Shown here: positions 47,226-59,170 of the stretch, in pieces
How the letters are laid out: each line of letters opens with the position of its first letter
How positions within the stretch are numbered: position 1 is the first letter of the stretch
Assembly: GCA_029718625.1 (NCBI GenBank)
Contig: CM056377.1
Location: 37,324,699-37,388,698 of the forward strand
DNA from: Synaphobranchus kaupii
Lineage: Eukaryota > Chordata > Actinopteri > Anguilliformes > Synaphobranchidae
DNA: 64,000 nucleotides
Reading direction: 5' to 3'
Notes under the pieces: model-generated
What the model saw: only the letters and a program-made list of their open reading frames with translations
Told to the model about the DNA's origin: nothing
Database searches by the model: none
Program-made: the position numbers and the translations under genes

Positions 47226-48767
47226 TATTGGATATTTCAGTTGATTTTTCTGGGAAGTTTAGGCTGCAGGGCCTAAAGAACATAAAGTTCCCCAATATTA
47301 GTTTCCTTGGTACCTACTGTATGTAAATAGCAACAAATAAGTATGTCTATTTTTGCTGCCGTTGAGCCTTGCCTACATGCTGATTTCCTTGTCTAAGTGA
47401 CTTGGTAAGTACCTCACTCAAATTGTTCTCTGTGATGCACAGAAAATTAAACTGTGTATTCCTGTTTGTGTACCAAGAGGGATTTAGTGTAGCAGTTTCC
47501 TGCCAAAGCCGAGAAGTTTTCACTTTAACCCAGCTATTCACTGACCTCTGCAATGTACTATATGCCACTCCTACAAAAGGCCAGTCTACCTTGGGCAACT
47601 TTTTAGGCCTTCTTTTTAGGGTCTTGTATGGATACGGTTTATTGGTCTTTGCTCTGCTGCAACATTCTGAAGCAAACCTACACATTAAATAGTGCAGTGT
47701 TAATTAAACTCCAACAGAGTACTTATGAGTCCAATAGGGATTTAACACTGGACATTTCACTGACTAATGTGGTCTCTGGAAAAATAAAGGAATCATGCAG
47801 CAATGAGGGGACTTAATTTTGGTCCCCTGCTGATTCAGCAAAAACCATCGCTAATCATCATGCTTAAGTCCCCTGAATGACTTGATCCTGATTTTTAAAC
47901 AATGGTACAGGTTGCATAAATTCTATTGGCCTATTTGTTTGGTGAGATTGAAGCACAGCCCCCCCCCCCCCCCAACAGAGCCTCAACATATTCACTCATT
48001 CATCAATTCCTTGCATGCCTACCTCATTCACCCACCCTCTAGCACACAAACACAAAACAAGATTACCTCATCCTCTTGGGACACGTGCGGAATCACAGCA
48101 AGCAACTTAACCAGGAGTGATCTTTATAAACATTGTTTCCAATGTATTTTACAGGGCAATCACATATGCTTTATAAGCAGTTGATTTCATAAACAAAGCT
48201 TTTTAAGTGAGTTTGTGTTGCCCCTGTTAGATTTTGATCATAATGACAGAGTGATTTTTATCAGCGATTCTTGAAAGCACGCTGCTCCATACAAGGATGC
48301 TACTTTACTGGAAAGCATACAATGAAACAGGATATAGCAAATCAGTACACATCAGCTCCAGGTTTCTACAGCCAGGGGTAATGCCCGCACAGAACAGGAT
48401 ATTGGTATAGTTCGGATTCACATGAAGCTGGCGGGAAATGGCAAAGATGTGCCTTTATTTACATGGTATTTTTGATATCTACGCATTTTTCCTCTGTCAG
48501 TATTGTGTATGTATGGTACAATTTAATCATAGCTTCCATTTTTTATCAATTTTTAAAATTGGTTGCTATCTCGATCAGTACATTATAGTTTTCTCGATTT
48601 TTGAAATTTTTTACAGAACATCAGAATATCCAGTCATATCCTACTGTGAAAAATGGAGCCACCCAGACAACCACCCAGAGTTACAGTATACTCACAAGGT
48701 GCACATACTCAGTGGAAATTTGGCAAGGAAGCTTTCATGTTGATGTTTAATACCTAGGCATGACAAG

Positions 48768-48791
48768 GTTAAATAAATAAAATAAATAAAT
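48768..48791. repeat. (AAATA)n short tandem repeat
   Basis: AAATAAATAAAATAAATAAA-type stutter. It could be the tail of an old retrotransposon, but no body is recognisable upstream. Confidence 0.7.
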
Positions 48792-49239
48792 ATTGATTGA
48801 TATGCTTCTGTAGTTTAGCAGAAACATGAAATATTGATTTTTCATAATTATTTACTGACGTTCGAAAATTTAACTAAAATTATTTAGTGTAAAGTTTTCA
48901 AAAAATTATTTCAGGGTTTTTACTGTCAATTAGGTCAAAAAACTTGCTTCAAAACTAACTTCCAATACATTTTAGCTTGCAAATTGCCCAAAAGATCTGA
49001 CCCAGAGACCAGAGGGGTTTCTGTAGAGCACTACACTTATCAGGTAATCCCTCACAAGGGATGGGGGGTAGGTAGGGAGGGTAGGCTGAGGTGCTGGCAT
49101 TAGGCTACCCATTGACCAGCTGCTCCCCAGCGGGTGTTGTCCCTACTCCTGCAGGAGTGTGCCAGCAGGCGCCCGCCAAAACCCCTCGCCTCAGCTCGAC
49201 ACCTTCTAAGGGCAGGCCTTGCCCGTCCACTCTTCCGCC

Positions 49240-49440
49240 AAGATAAGGTCCATCCATCATCCCCCAGCCGCATTAAATTTTTACTCTGGTTACTGAGTGT
49301 GGCCATTCAAACTTTTATCTCAAACCTTCTTTATCTTCTTTTCATTAAGTTCTCAAGCGCTAATAGCTTCTGAGCTCCCCGGGTAAGGATGATGTTCTGA
49401 ATAATGAAAGCTCATTATTTCTCCGCAGAATGCTTGTTAA
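49240..49440. promoter_or_regulatory. Candidate conserved non-coding element
   Basis: Repeat-free block with cores such as CAAGCGCTAATAGC, CTGAATAATGAAAGC and TTGTTAATTCAAATG, adjoining a CpG-bearing segment at 49120-49250. No coding potential evident. Inference only. Confidence 0.3.
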
Positions 49441-49732
49441 TTCAAATGATGATATTAAAACTATAGTAGCCTTTAGCAGTAGGGTGATTTCTAGCATACT
49501 TTATCATGTATCAATATATACTCTGTTTGTCAAAACTGCCCAGGGCTCGGTCTGACATTCTCTCCCGAGGAGTCTAGTGGTTCAAGAGGCCCACAATACT
49601 CCTAGGTGGCAACTTGCAGAGTTTGTGCCCTAAGGAAATCGGGGAGATGAAACTTGAGGTGAGACCACCCTACCCCCCCCCCCCCCCCCCTAATTCTGGT
49701 CCCACTCTTACTCGCCCAGATTTGTACACATG

Positions 49733-50695
49733 CAGTCACCTCCAAAATGATTGGCACCCCTGGATAAAGATGAGAAAATATAAACAACACAGGTAATGAG
49801 CTGTAGTTTATGGTGACAAATATGAGAAACTATATTCTTTCATTGTAAAAAAAAAAAAATTGCCATTGCTGGTGTGTACGTGGCCAAAAAGCTAAAATTT
49901 GGTCTCTTATGACCATGACACCTGTTTCCAATCCAAATATTGGACGTTTGATTGGAACCAGGTGTTATGGGCAAATGAGACCAAAACTGAGCTTTTTGGC
50001 CAGGCACATCATCAGTGGTTTTGGATTCAGTGGAAGGACATTTATGATGAAAAGGACATCATACCTATGATGAAATATGTTTGTGGATCCTTGATGCTAT
50101 GGGACTGTTTTGCATCTACTGGGGGTCTTGTTAAGATCAATAGAATTATCATGAGCTCCAGCAAATATCAAGATGTTTTGGCCAAAAACGTGGTCTCCCC
50201 CTGCCAGGGAGCTCAAAATTGGCTGCAAAATGTTCTTTCGGGAAGACAATGATCCTAAACATACTTGAGAATCAACCAACAAATGGATAACTGACTGATA
50301 ACTAACAGTAACTGGAAAATATTGTTTTGCCATGGCCATCTCTGTCTCCGAACTTTTACCTGATCAAAACTTTGTGCCTTGAATCGAAGACGGCAGTCCT
50401 GAAACACAGGCCGAAAGACCTTGAAACATTCTGTATGGAGGATATGTCAAAGATCTCTCCCAATATGTTCACCAATCTCTATACACCATAGAAGACAAGA
50501 AGGGAAATAAAGAAGAGAAATATAATTATTATTTGTTAAAACACTTTCTCTGAGCAATTATATTAGAACTATATAATGATATATAGTTTGCCATAATGTC
50601 AAGCATAAAATATAGCTCATTGCCTAGGTTGTTTATTTTATATAGCCTTTTTGCCTAATCTTTATCAAGAGTGGAAATAATCATGGAGATGATTG
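49733..50695 (+). mobile_element. Tc1-like transposon, 963 bp, internally deleted
   Basis: The left TIR (CAGTCACCTCCAAAATGATT from 49733) pairs with the right TIR (AATCATGGAGATGATTG ending 50695), and homology between the ends extends about 110 bp (AGGTAATGAGCTGTAGTTTA on the left). The flanking TA has decayed. The N-terminal DNA-binding half of the transposase is deleted. Confidence 0.85.
49899..50490 (+). pseudogene. Tc1-type transposase pseudogene, catalytic part
   Basis: The frame contains WNQVLWANETKTELFGQ, the first catalytic block of Tc1 transposases, in which the normally invariant aspartate of the W-S-D-E-T motif is replaced by asparagine. The second block (EDNDPKHT) is recognisable only in another frame, at about 50242-50266. 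The third block near 50330-50380 has lost its consensus. With the helix-turn-helix half absent, the gene is dead. Confidence 0.85.
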
Positions 50696-51889
50696 GGACA
50701 CACAGTCCTTCATGGAGAAGGACACACAGTCACACACAAAGGAACATGGATTGACATAATAATACATCATTGTTTTTTATATATAGTATTGCATTGTGTC
50801 CACTGCTGATAGATTTGCAGGCTTTGGAGAGAATGTGAGATCTTGCATGCTGTAGCAGCACCAATGTTCAGATAGAGAGCTCAGACACGATACTCAAAGG
50901 CTCAGTTTTCTTTTTTGCAAATTTCAAAATGTAAATTTTTTTCTCTCTTTCACTCTGTTCTTTTCGCTGGTTATTAAGGCCAAGGGAGAACTTTGTGTTG
51001 TGTACTTTTAAGCCTCCAAAACATGTTCTTCAAAATGACAAGTGTGACTCTGACCTTTCTTCTACGGCAAATGCATTTTCTCTGCTGATTTTCTGAGGAA
51101 TGTTTTCATGGCAAAATTAGCCTGTCAATTCACATGTTTCCCTTCATACATCTACAAGCAGCTCTAAGATGGTTGTGAACCACCTGAAAGACAATGCAAT
51201 TTTTTACTTTTTTTAACGACCTAACTGCCATTTAGCTGGGAGACCAGTCTGCTCTGGATCCTTGTTAACTGAAACATGTATAACCATTCCTCGTATGTGT
51301 GTGTATGTTTGTGTATTTACACAATGTATATGTATATAGATATATGCCTTCTCATTAAAGAATCCAGAAGTTGAAAGAAACCACAGGTGTCCTAAATCAT
51401 GCCAGAGATGACTCGGTTTGATAGGAGAACTGTTCACACCCTGTTGACACACAGCCAGACTCAGGGCGGCGACGTCACCGGTCTCACGAGCGAGCCAAAC
51501 TCCATAACACAACGTTCCAGCGGAACAGGTTCTGCTCGCCCCGGGCTGGGTCGAGCCAGCGGCCTCAGATTTCAAAGCTGCTACAGCCACGAAGACAAGA
51601 GAGAGGCCCGCCGCATGCCTGGACTCGCCGCGCGTCTGAGAGTGGCCGCACCTCTGACCAGGAAAGTACACGACGGGGAGTGAAGGGGGGGGGGGGGCAT
51701 TATCGGCTCTTATATGGCCTCACGCGGTCGGGAAGGGCGGGGGGATTAGCGCTGTGCAGAAGTGAGCAGAGGTCACAGGTGGCAATTTCAGGTTCCCCAT
51801 GCTTAGAACTTAACGAGCGCTCTGGCCCCAATCTTCCCCTTGTCCCTTTCTCTCTCCCCCACTCCCCTCGCTTGCTTTAAAAGCTTTAA

Positions 51890-52100
51890 AGAAATAGAGT
51901 GAATAATCGGAAAGTGGCACGCGGCCAGGACGACGTGCCCGGGGGGACTGAGCCGCCCGCTCGCTGCGCCGGCCTGAGCTGGCACTCAGCACAGCGACGA
52001 GGGCGTCCAAGCGGCCGGAGCTCCGTGCGCCGCGACATCGCGCATGCGCGTTCCGCACATCAAGAATTAGGGACCCGAAAGATGCGTCTCTTAGGCTCGG
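51890..52100. promoter_or_regulatory. CpG-rich block with a perfect NRF1-type palindrome
   Basis: Dense CpG (GTGCGCCGCGACATCGCGCA) surrounds GCGCATGCGC at 52040-52049, the palindromic core bound by nuclear respiratory factor 1 and typical of CpG-island promoters. No TATA box is visible, and no obvious reading frame starts downstream. A promoter for a non-coding or unrecognised transcript is possible. Confidence 0.4.
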
Positions 52101-52119
52101 CGCCCTTTCAGAGGAACTA

Positions 52120-52400
52120 GCAGATGTTTGAGTGGATTAAAAAGCCTTGCCTCTTGTGCTTTCCACTTATTGAACCTGTCACTTTTAGTACAGCTCAGGA
52201 GGACTGTTTGTTAGATAAGAGATCTTGTTTTTGTCATTCCTCAGCCAGAGGATGCACATTTCAGGAATGCAGGTGAAGGCATCACAGAGCTGACTGATCA
52301 AAATGTTTAGAGGGCTCACTAATGGCGCTAATTAGCTGTACTATTTCTCTTAGAGGCATTCTTTTCCCAAGGATAATTTGAATACCTTTTTTCGAGTGTC
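52120..52400. promoter_or_regulatory. Candidate conserved non-coding element
   Basis: Repeat-free block next to the NRF1-type CpG region, with cores AATGGCGCTAATTAGCTG and AAGGATAATTTGAATACC. Frames are closed by stops. Inference from composition. Confidence 0.35.
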
Positions 52401-53889
52401 ACGCAAGATAAATTTCTTTTTCAAACACGAGGAGGGGTCTGTTGCATAACAAAACATAACATTTTAACGCCGGGGCGCACGTAGTGCTAAAATTACAACG
52501 AGGTCAAACAATTTTAAATTTCCAAGAAAATTACATTTTACTTTACAAAAGATTTACGTAGGAGTGGCCTTTCTGCGTGAAAAGGCTTTTGCTGCCGTTA
52601 AAAGGAAATTCATACAGAGCAAGGTTGCCATTCTGCTCCAAACGTATAGGCAAATAAATACTTGCTTTCATATCGGTAAAGCAGATTTGAAGTTTACCTT
52701 TCCAATGCAAACATGTGTGTTGTATTCTTCTCTGATGGCGAACAGTGTTTTTGTTTTACTGGGTTGCCAGGGCGTAGGCGGCCACTGTAGCACATCCCTG
52801 ATGTACAACGATGAGAAGTTTTTTTCGTTTTTTTTGTCTCTCATTTGACTCCAGTTTGTTCCTAAATCTCCTTCAAAGGTATGAGCATTTCCCCCAAATT
52901 CTGTGTAAATAAAACACTACGGCGGTTGTTGTTTTACCTGATAATGGATTTCGAGGACCCCCTGCAGGCATCTTCCATTGGCAGATCCTGAATACCATTC
53001 TGAGACATCAATAGGAGAGGCAGGGAAAAGGAACGGAGGAAAAGAGAAATCCTGTGGCATCTCCTGCTCGTAAACAGCAAAGTGTAAAGCTCACCAGTAA
53101 TCTGTTGTTAAGATACAAGGCTCCTGTAATATTTCCCATCAGCAAGTGGATTAAGAGTAAGAATTGTAATTTACATCATCTTCACTTTTATGTGTCACTC
53201 AGCTTAAAAGTTAATAGCATTTGCTAAACAATAGCCAGTCACATCGTTTCAATCTGGGGTGCTCAAATCCACAAGTGAGGTGCCATGAATGGCGCAGCTC
53301 CGCGGAAGACAATGGCGGGTTTTCGGCGTAGTCACTGAAGTAATTAGCACTTTCCCTCCTATCTCCACGCCACACATGTCCGCCATGGCTGTCGCTACAC
53401 GCGTCTATGTCCCACAATATCAGCGAACGCCATTGTCTGCAAAGGTTTTGCCAATAATCCTATATTCCGCCTGTTTTTTTTTTGTCAAGGGTGCTTTTAA
53501 TCCAGTCCCCAAGTGACATGACCAGACAGAGGTTTTATGCACAGCAAGTACATGATATTTTATTTGTTTTTCTTGTTTTTCTTTTTTTTTCTCGTAATAG
53601 CAGAGGAATTAAATCCATAGGAGTAAACCCTTGTTTACTATGCATGGAGCTTGAGGTTTCTGGTCCTTCAACTGCACCTCACCTTCGAGGAAAAACTGGG
53701 AACTACAATCTTTGAAAAATTCATACTATGTATTGTTAGGTAAGTACTGAAATGTGCTGGTGTGAAGTAAAGCAGGACATTGTAATAATAAAATACCTGA
53801 CAAGTGAATACTTCTGCTTATCTACAGGTGCAGAGAGTTTCAGGAAGTAGGTATAATTTTCACCCCAGCAGGTTGAGCTAAAAATATTC

Positions 53890-54250
53890 ATTGCTGCTGG
53901 GATTTGCTTCCATTCAGCCACAAGAGCATTAGTGAGGTTGGGCACTGATGTTGGGCGATTAGGCCTGGCTCGCAGTCGGCTTTCCAATTGATCCCAAAGG
54001 GGTTTGATGGGGTTGAGGTCAGGGCCCTGTGCAGGCCAATAAAGTTCTTCCATACCGATTTCAACAGATAATTTCTGTATGGACCTCGATTTGTGCGTTG
54101 GGGCATTGCCATGCTGTATCAGGAAAGGGCCCTCCCCAAACTTTTGCCACAAAGTTGGAAGCCCAGAATCATCTAGAATGTCATTGTATACTGTAACATT
54201 AAGATATGCCTTCACTGGAACTAAGGGGCCTAGCCCTAACCATGAAAAAC
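53890..54250 (-). pseudogene. Tc1-type transposase C-terminal fragment, catalytic residues lost
   Basis: The frame reads GLGPLVPVKAYLNVTVYNDI, then LPTLWQKFGEGPFLIQHGNA, then EELYWPAQGPDLNPIKPLWD and RLRARPNRPTSVPNLTNALV, the classic Tc1 catalytic core and C-terminus. In the second catalytic block the consensus H-D-N-A-P is H-G-N-A-P, and in the third D-L-N-P-I-E is D-L-N-P-I-K. Two catalytic acidic residues are therefore substituted although the frame is intact. The first block lies in the deleted part. Confidence 0.93.
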
Positions 54251-54291
54251 CCCAGGCCAAGGGGTATACGAATACTTTTGGCCATGTAGTG
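53890..54291 (-). mobile_element. Truncated Tc1-like element (right end missing), internally deleted
   Basis: On the minus strand the element begins CACTACATGGCCAAAAGTAT at 54291, next to TA at 54292-54293. After about 35 nt the TIR jumps directly into the middle of a transposase gene, so the 5' UTR and the DNA-binding half are deleted. Homology ends at about 53890, before any right TIR. Confidence 0.88.
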
Positions 54292-57062
54292 TATGAGGGT
54301 TGCTGCACAATTTTTCATTGAAAGTGATTATTTCCAAGTACTCACAGACAGAGAAATGCCTGACTGTAAGACATTCTTACACACTGCATTGCTTTATAAA
54401 AGGCCGCACCGGGTCTTAAGGACAGGGTTCTGTTGCGTGTTTTGTACTCGGCTCGTTTCCCGAGGTAAGACTGAGGTAGCGTCATCCCACCTTGTTCATT
54501 TCACGACTTGGAGTTGTGCCGTCTAATGACCCACATAAATCAGTGCATCCCTGGGACTGAAAGCTCAAACTGACATTTCCATCGACGACGAAGAGATCTT
54601 TCTCACGACGGCCACTCCAGTAAGCGTAGCTTTTGACCAAGATGGACCTTTTCAGCGCGTCTCATTCTCAGCCACATTGGTGAACCTTGGACCTAATAAT
54701 ACTCTCAGTAGGTATTAGAAAAGTAAGTGCGGTCCTGAATAAGTAAAGCTCCATTCCACCATCGTGCTTCATTATTAATATGCACCAGCTCCTTTTTTTG
54801 ATTAAGATGCTGAAGTAGTCCTCCTGAGTTGATTTTGATTAACACCGGCTGATATTTCTTTACCATCAGAGAGGCACTTCCATTCTTTAAAAAATGTACT
54901 CTATGTGAGGGCGAAAAGGACACACCAAGGACTTAGGATCACCGCTCCTATTACAACTGTACCAATGTTCTGAAGGTAAACAAGCTGTGTAGACTTACTC
55001 AACTGCAGCCTTCACCCGTGCAATACTTCCAATTCCTTGGGTTTAAATGTCGTTTCTAGATATTCAAAATGATTGAATTGATTAGTGAAATGTCAGCACC
55101 CTTTGAACGTTCACCTTACTTCTGCGGTTACGGTATGCTAAACTAGCCTGCAGTGCTTCCAGTAAGATGAATCATCTGTGACTCATCAGTGATCTGTTTG
55201 TGGATAGTTACCGTAAGCATGCAAGAAGCCATGTGTGGTTGTCCCTATCCCACGCAGATTCAAGGTCGTGGGAGTTCAGCTACAACTGCGTCCTAGGTGG
55301 CCATCAGATCACCCTCACAAAGCACAGCAGACAGCGCATGCTGCTCGGCAATACACTAGCGCAGACTTCAGCCAAAATACAATTAACGTTATCACACAAT
55401 GAGCATTCTAGCATGTTTCCCAAACAACATTCTGCATTATGGCAGATTAAACAATAAAAATATGTTGTTGCTTTGGTCCTCGTTGCAACTGAATATAAAA
55501 CTAAATTGAAATGGATAAAATGCTAATATAATATTTAGGTAGTAACGGTGAAAAAATGAAATGGGCGCAGCGTAGAACAAATGTTTCCTCGCTAGACAAA
55601 CTCTATTAAAACAAAAAGGTGGGTGTTTGAATTATACCTTGTTTGGACTGATACCATGACTGTCACAGGGAAGATAAGGAAAGGGGAATTGGACGGGCAG
55701 GAAGAATGTCATTCTGCTTAATTTTTCCACACAACCTCGTGTTCAAATGGGAATAAAATCTGCTGCTTTCTGACTAGATAAAGAACATCCACATGATGCA
55801 AGTCTTTTCATGCAACTGGTAACAGTGTTTAATTGTAAGAATCAAAAGGCTTGTCACTCAGTGTGAATTCTGCAAAAGAGTACGGATTTCTGCAAAATGT
55901 TTCTGTCACTATCTTTTTTTTTCATTTTGTAATCTTCCATTCAAAATTATAAGCATCAAGGAAAGTAAATAGCAACTATTTACACAATAGATCATTTTTA
56001 GGTTAGAAAATGAAAATATCTGATGCTATGAAAATACGTTAGGTTTCACTAACATGTACAATTATCTACCTGAAGAGAGTAGCCTACTCTCGACAACAGT
56101 GGTTTAACTATAACTCTATAACTGTTGTTGGTCATCTTTAAGATGTTGCAGAAAATAAAAATTCTGCCATCCTGTTTTTGTTATGCATGGTTACCTGGTT
56201 AGATTAATCACAAACAAATGTTGTTATCCATGTACTGTCCACTTCTCATGTTGTAAATGAACATATTTTGGCTACACTATGGTGGTCCAGGCGAATTGAA
56301 GACCATTAGCCCTACACATGCACTTACAGTAGCGCAATTGAAACATGATACATACAATGTTATTCAGAACAAAATATTATCATTCATCAGTAAGGTGAGT
56401 GCTTACCTTATTATCAGTTATTTGGAATTCTGTGAGGATGACTCATTTTAGGTTATGTGACCTTATGTTAAGTAATATTAGGTTACGTTAAGTAACCCCG
56501 GGTAACCGTAGCATACTTTGGTGTCATTGCTCCTTGTTGCAGTCATTAAAACTAGACCAGGAAGAATGCAAACAGAACTTTGTGTTTCACCCAGCGGTCT
56601 GCCAGCTAAGGACGCAACAGGCACACTAATGTAACACCCACACATCCAGGAGAGTGTGGACCACGGTATCAAGCAGAGAACATCTGTGGTTATCGGGCTG
56701 TGTGGACCTGGAACAGCAGTCGCCGCAGGGCTGACAAAGCATTGGCCTCCACTGCAAAGGACAGTCAGGGAGCCAGACACACCAGCCCGGTATGGCCGAG
56801 GAGCTGGAGGCACCAAGCCAGCACTGCAGCCCTGCTCCAGAAACAAGGAGCACTCATCCACAGAGCCGAGTTATACCAGTAACCTTCTCACTCACGCCAA
56901 TCAACTACATCTGAGCGGAATTCTGGGCCTACTACCTACACAGGTGGAGTACCAACTGCAATAAATGATGGAAATCATTCCCGGATGAAAAAATGTGACC
57001 TCTCTTTCTAAAATGGATTGCTGTTAAGATGAACTGTGTGGTGAACTGTCAATAAAAGGCCG

Positions 57063-57270
57063 CGAGATAGGTCTAGGTTCCGTTCCAGTAGCTTGTGAGA
57101 ACACCTGAGTGAAGCTTCTGTAGGTGGTTAGGGGTTGACTTTTAGCGTAGACCCTGACCCTGCCTTTTTGACTAGTGTTCTGCTGAGACTGACAGTTAAA
57201 GGCAGAGATAGGCCTAAGTCGTGCTCCAGTTGCTCACGAGGACCCCCGTGTGAAGCTCCTGTAAGCGGTA
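57063..57270. repeat. Direct duplication, about 67-bp units at 141-bp spacing
   Basis: GAGATAGGTCTAGGTTCCGT (57063) and GAGATAGGCCTAAGTCGTGC (57204) begin two diverged copies. The match continues through CCAGTAGCTTGTGAGAACAC against CCAGTTGCTCACGAGGACCC, and GTGAAGCTTCTGTAGGTGGT against GTGAAGCTCCTGTAAGCGGT. The 74 bp between them also starts related (AAAGGCCGC against AAAGGCAG upstream of each copy), so the true unit may be the full 141 bp. Confidence 0.8.
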
Positions 57271-58333
57271 GCAAAAGGTAGTTTTCAAAAGCACTATTCT
57301 GAAATGGTGGTGAAAGCATTCCACTCGGCCTGATTAAAAATGTCTCAGTCAGATAGAGTAGCGTGCAAACTGTGCTGCATAGAGGTAACCGTACCTTCCA
57401 ATCTTCCCACAGAGACACATCACTGCTGTTTATTTTTACAAGCAGAGCAAATCCCATAACACATCCATTGCTGAGCATACAATTTAAATAAAATATTCCA
57501 CAGCTGTTATGGCTCTCAATGGCCTCCCAAGTGGCTTTTATGTGTTGACACGCGTGAAACGCACAGGCAACAAACAGACAGCCACCCGTATCCCCGAATG
57601 CGTGTCACTGAGCTTCTCTGTACTGTAATGCTACCTGGCGTGCACGAGCAGCTCTGCTTTTCAAAAGGTGAGAAGTCAATACCTTATCTTTTTTTTTTTG
57701 TGTTACATTATAAAACATCATACTATAACTACCATTTGCACGGGCTTGGAAAGAATTATATAATAATTAATATTATGAATTCAGGGATTTCAGGTTAGGA
57801 TGTAATTGCATGAACCCTCTCTAGCAATGAGAAATGGGGTGGGACACCCTGTCTAACGCTCCCGATCTCCTCCGCTGGCTGTCCTCTCAGAGTCGCGGTG
57901 AGCAACAACGTACCAAAATGGGCAGAGGCGGCAATGTGGAGCAAAGGTTTTTGTCTCTGTTTTGCACAAACTGACCTTTCACTTTATTTTCCATTTTCAC
58001 TTTTTTTTATCCTTCCAACGGCGTATTGTTTCATATGATCTCTTGGTTGGACCCTGATGAGGCTACACTGAAACACATGTTTTTTTTTTCACACTTGGGG
58101 AAAATTCAAAATTTAAAAAAATGGTTTGCGTTATATAAAATCAGTCCTTATGATTTTTTGAGTGTGAAGTTTGAATTTTGGAGGGTGCTAAAAAGTATAT
58201 TTAAATTAAATTTTTATTGAATTATTTATTAGAAAAGCATGCTTGGGCACAAGCATCCGCCTTCCATATATAAAAGAAAAAAAAGAGCCTTGTGACCAAG
58301 TGTGCTTCTCTACAATTGTTTCATATGTATAGG

Positions 58334-58358
58334 CACACACACACACACACACACACAC
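58334..58358. repeat. (CA)n microsatellite
   Basis: 25 bp of uninterrupted CA. Confidence 0.95.
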
Positions 58359-58819
58359 TCATACCAGAAAGATTGGTATGCTGAATGCAAACCTCAGATG
58401 TAAAAATAGGACCCAGCCTGTTCTCACCATACACATCTGCTAAGCTAGTGACTAAACGTCTAATGTAATAGCAAACCACATAAAGAGTGAATCCCCATAC
58501 AAGCAGAGACTGAGGGTTACTGGATATCATCCCCAGAACTTCATTTTAGTTCCAGTAACTTGTCAGAATTCTGGGCACATCCATTAGCCCCTTTTTAGAC
58601 AAGTCTTCAAGTACTTTGGAAGATTAAGTGAATCCGTTTGAAAGGAAAGAAAAAAATCCTGCTTTATTTTTCTTTATAAGCATGACAGCAGCTGGTCACA
58701 GAATGCAAATAACTGGCGCAAATTAGTTCAAATATGTATCAGGGTTTTCTTTTATTCCAAACAAATGGATTCACCTTTGTATGTTTGACTTTTTTACACA
58801 ACCCCGTCAATTAATACTA

Positions 58820-59170
58820 GTTGACCCAGGTCACATGACCCAGGTATTCTTAGCCTCTCTCCTAATAAGAGGTGATTAATTGGAGCTGGAGCCCACTGGC
58901 AGTCATTTCCACCTCCTGTCATGGTCTTATATTTCATTTGGGTTAATTATTCTCTCTCCAAACTTTCTCAAATGCTTTCATTTGAAAACCGATGGTGCTC
59001 CATACAGGTTCGCACTAGCCCACTGACGGGAATTAGAGGAAGTTGACAGTGATTCTGAGCTGGTGATGTCATCTCCTGTGAAATCCACTTTTAATGAGTG
59101 CGTGGAGAATAGGTGACAAGCCTGACTCTTTGAACGGCTCTTATTTTATTGACGTTTCCCACACACCGAA
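58820..59170. promoter_or_regulatory. Candidate conserved non-coding element
   Basis: Repeat-free block containing AGAGGTGATTAATTGGAGCT, GGGTTAATTATTCTC and a GGTCACATGACC palindrome (58831-58842). No open frame. The density of homeodomain-type cores suggests an enhancer; conservation not tested. Confidence 0.38.

Larger units (their letters stand above)
47226..49732. other. Unique AT-rich non-coding DNA
   Basis: No gene. Contains a 15-C run at 47959-47973, an AAATA-type repeat at 48768-48791 (possibly an old LINE tail), an 18-C run at 49673-49690 and a candidate regulatory block at 49240-49440. Confidence 0.5.
50696..53889. other. Unique non-coding DNA including GC-rich blocks
   Basis: No gene. 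The GC-rich segments 51440-51680 and 51890-52100 and a candidate regulatory block at 52120-52400 stand out; the rest is AT-rich. A 13-G run lies at 51685-51697. Confidence 0.5.
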
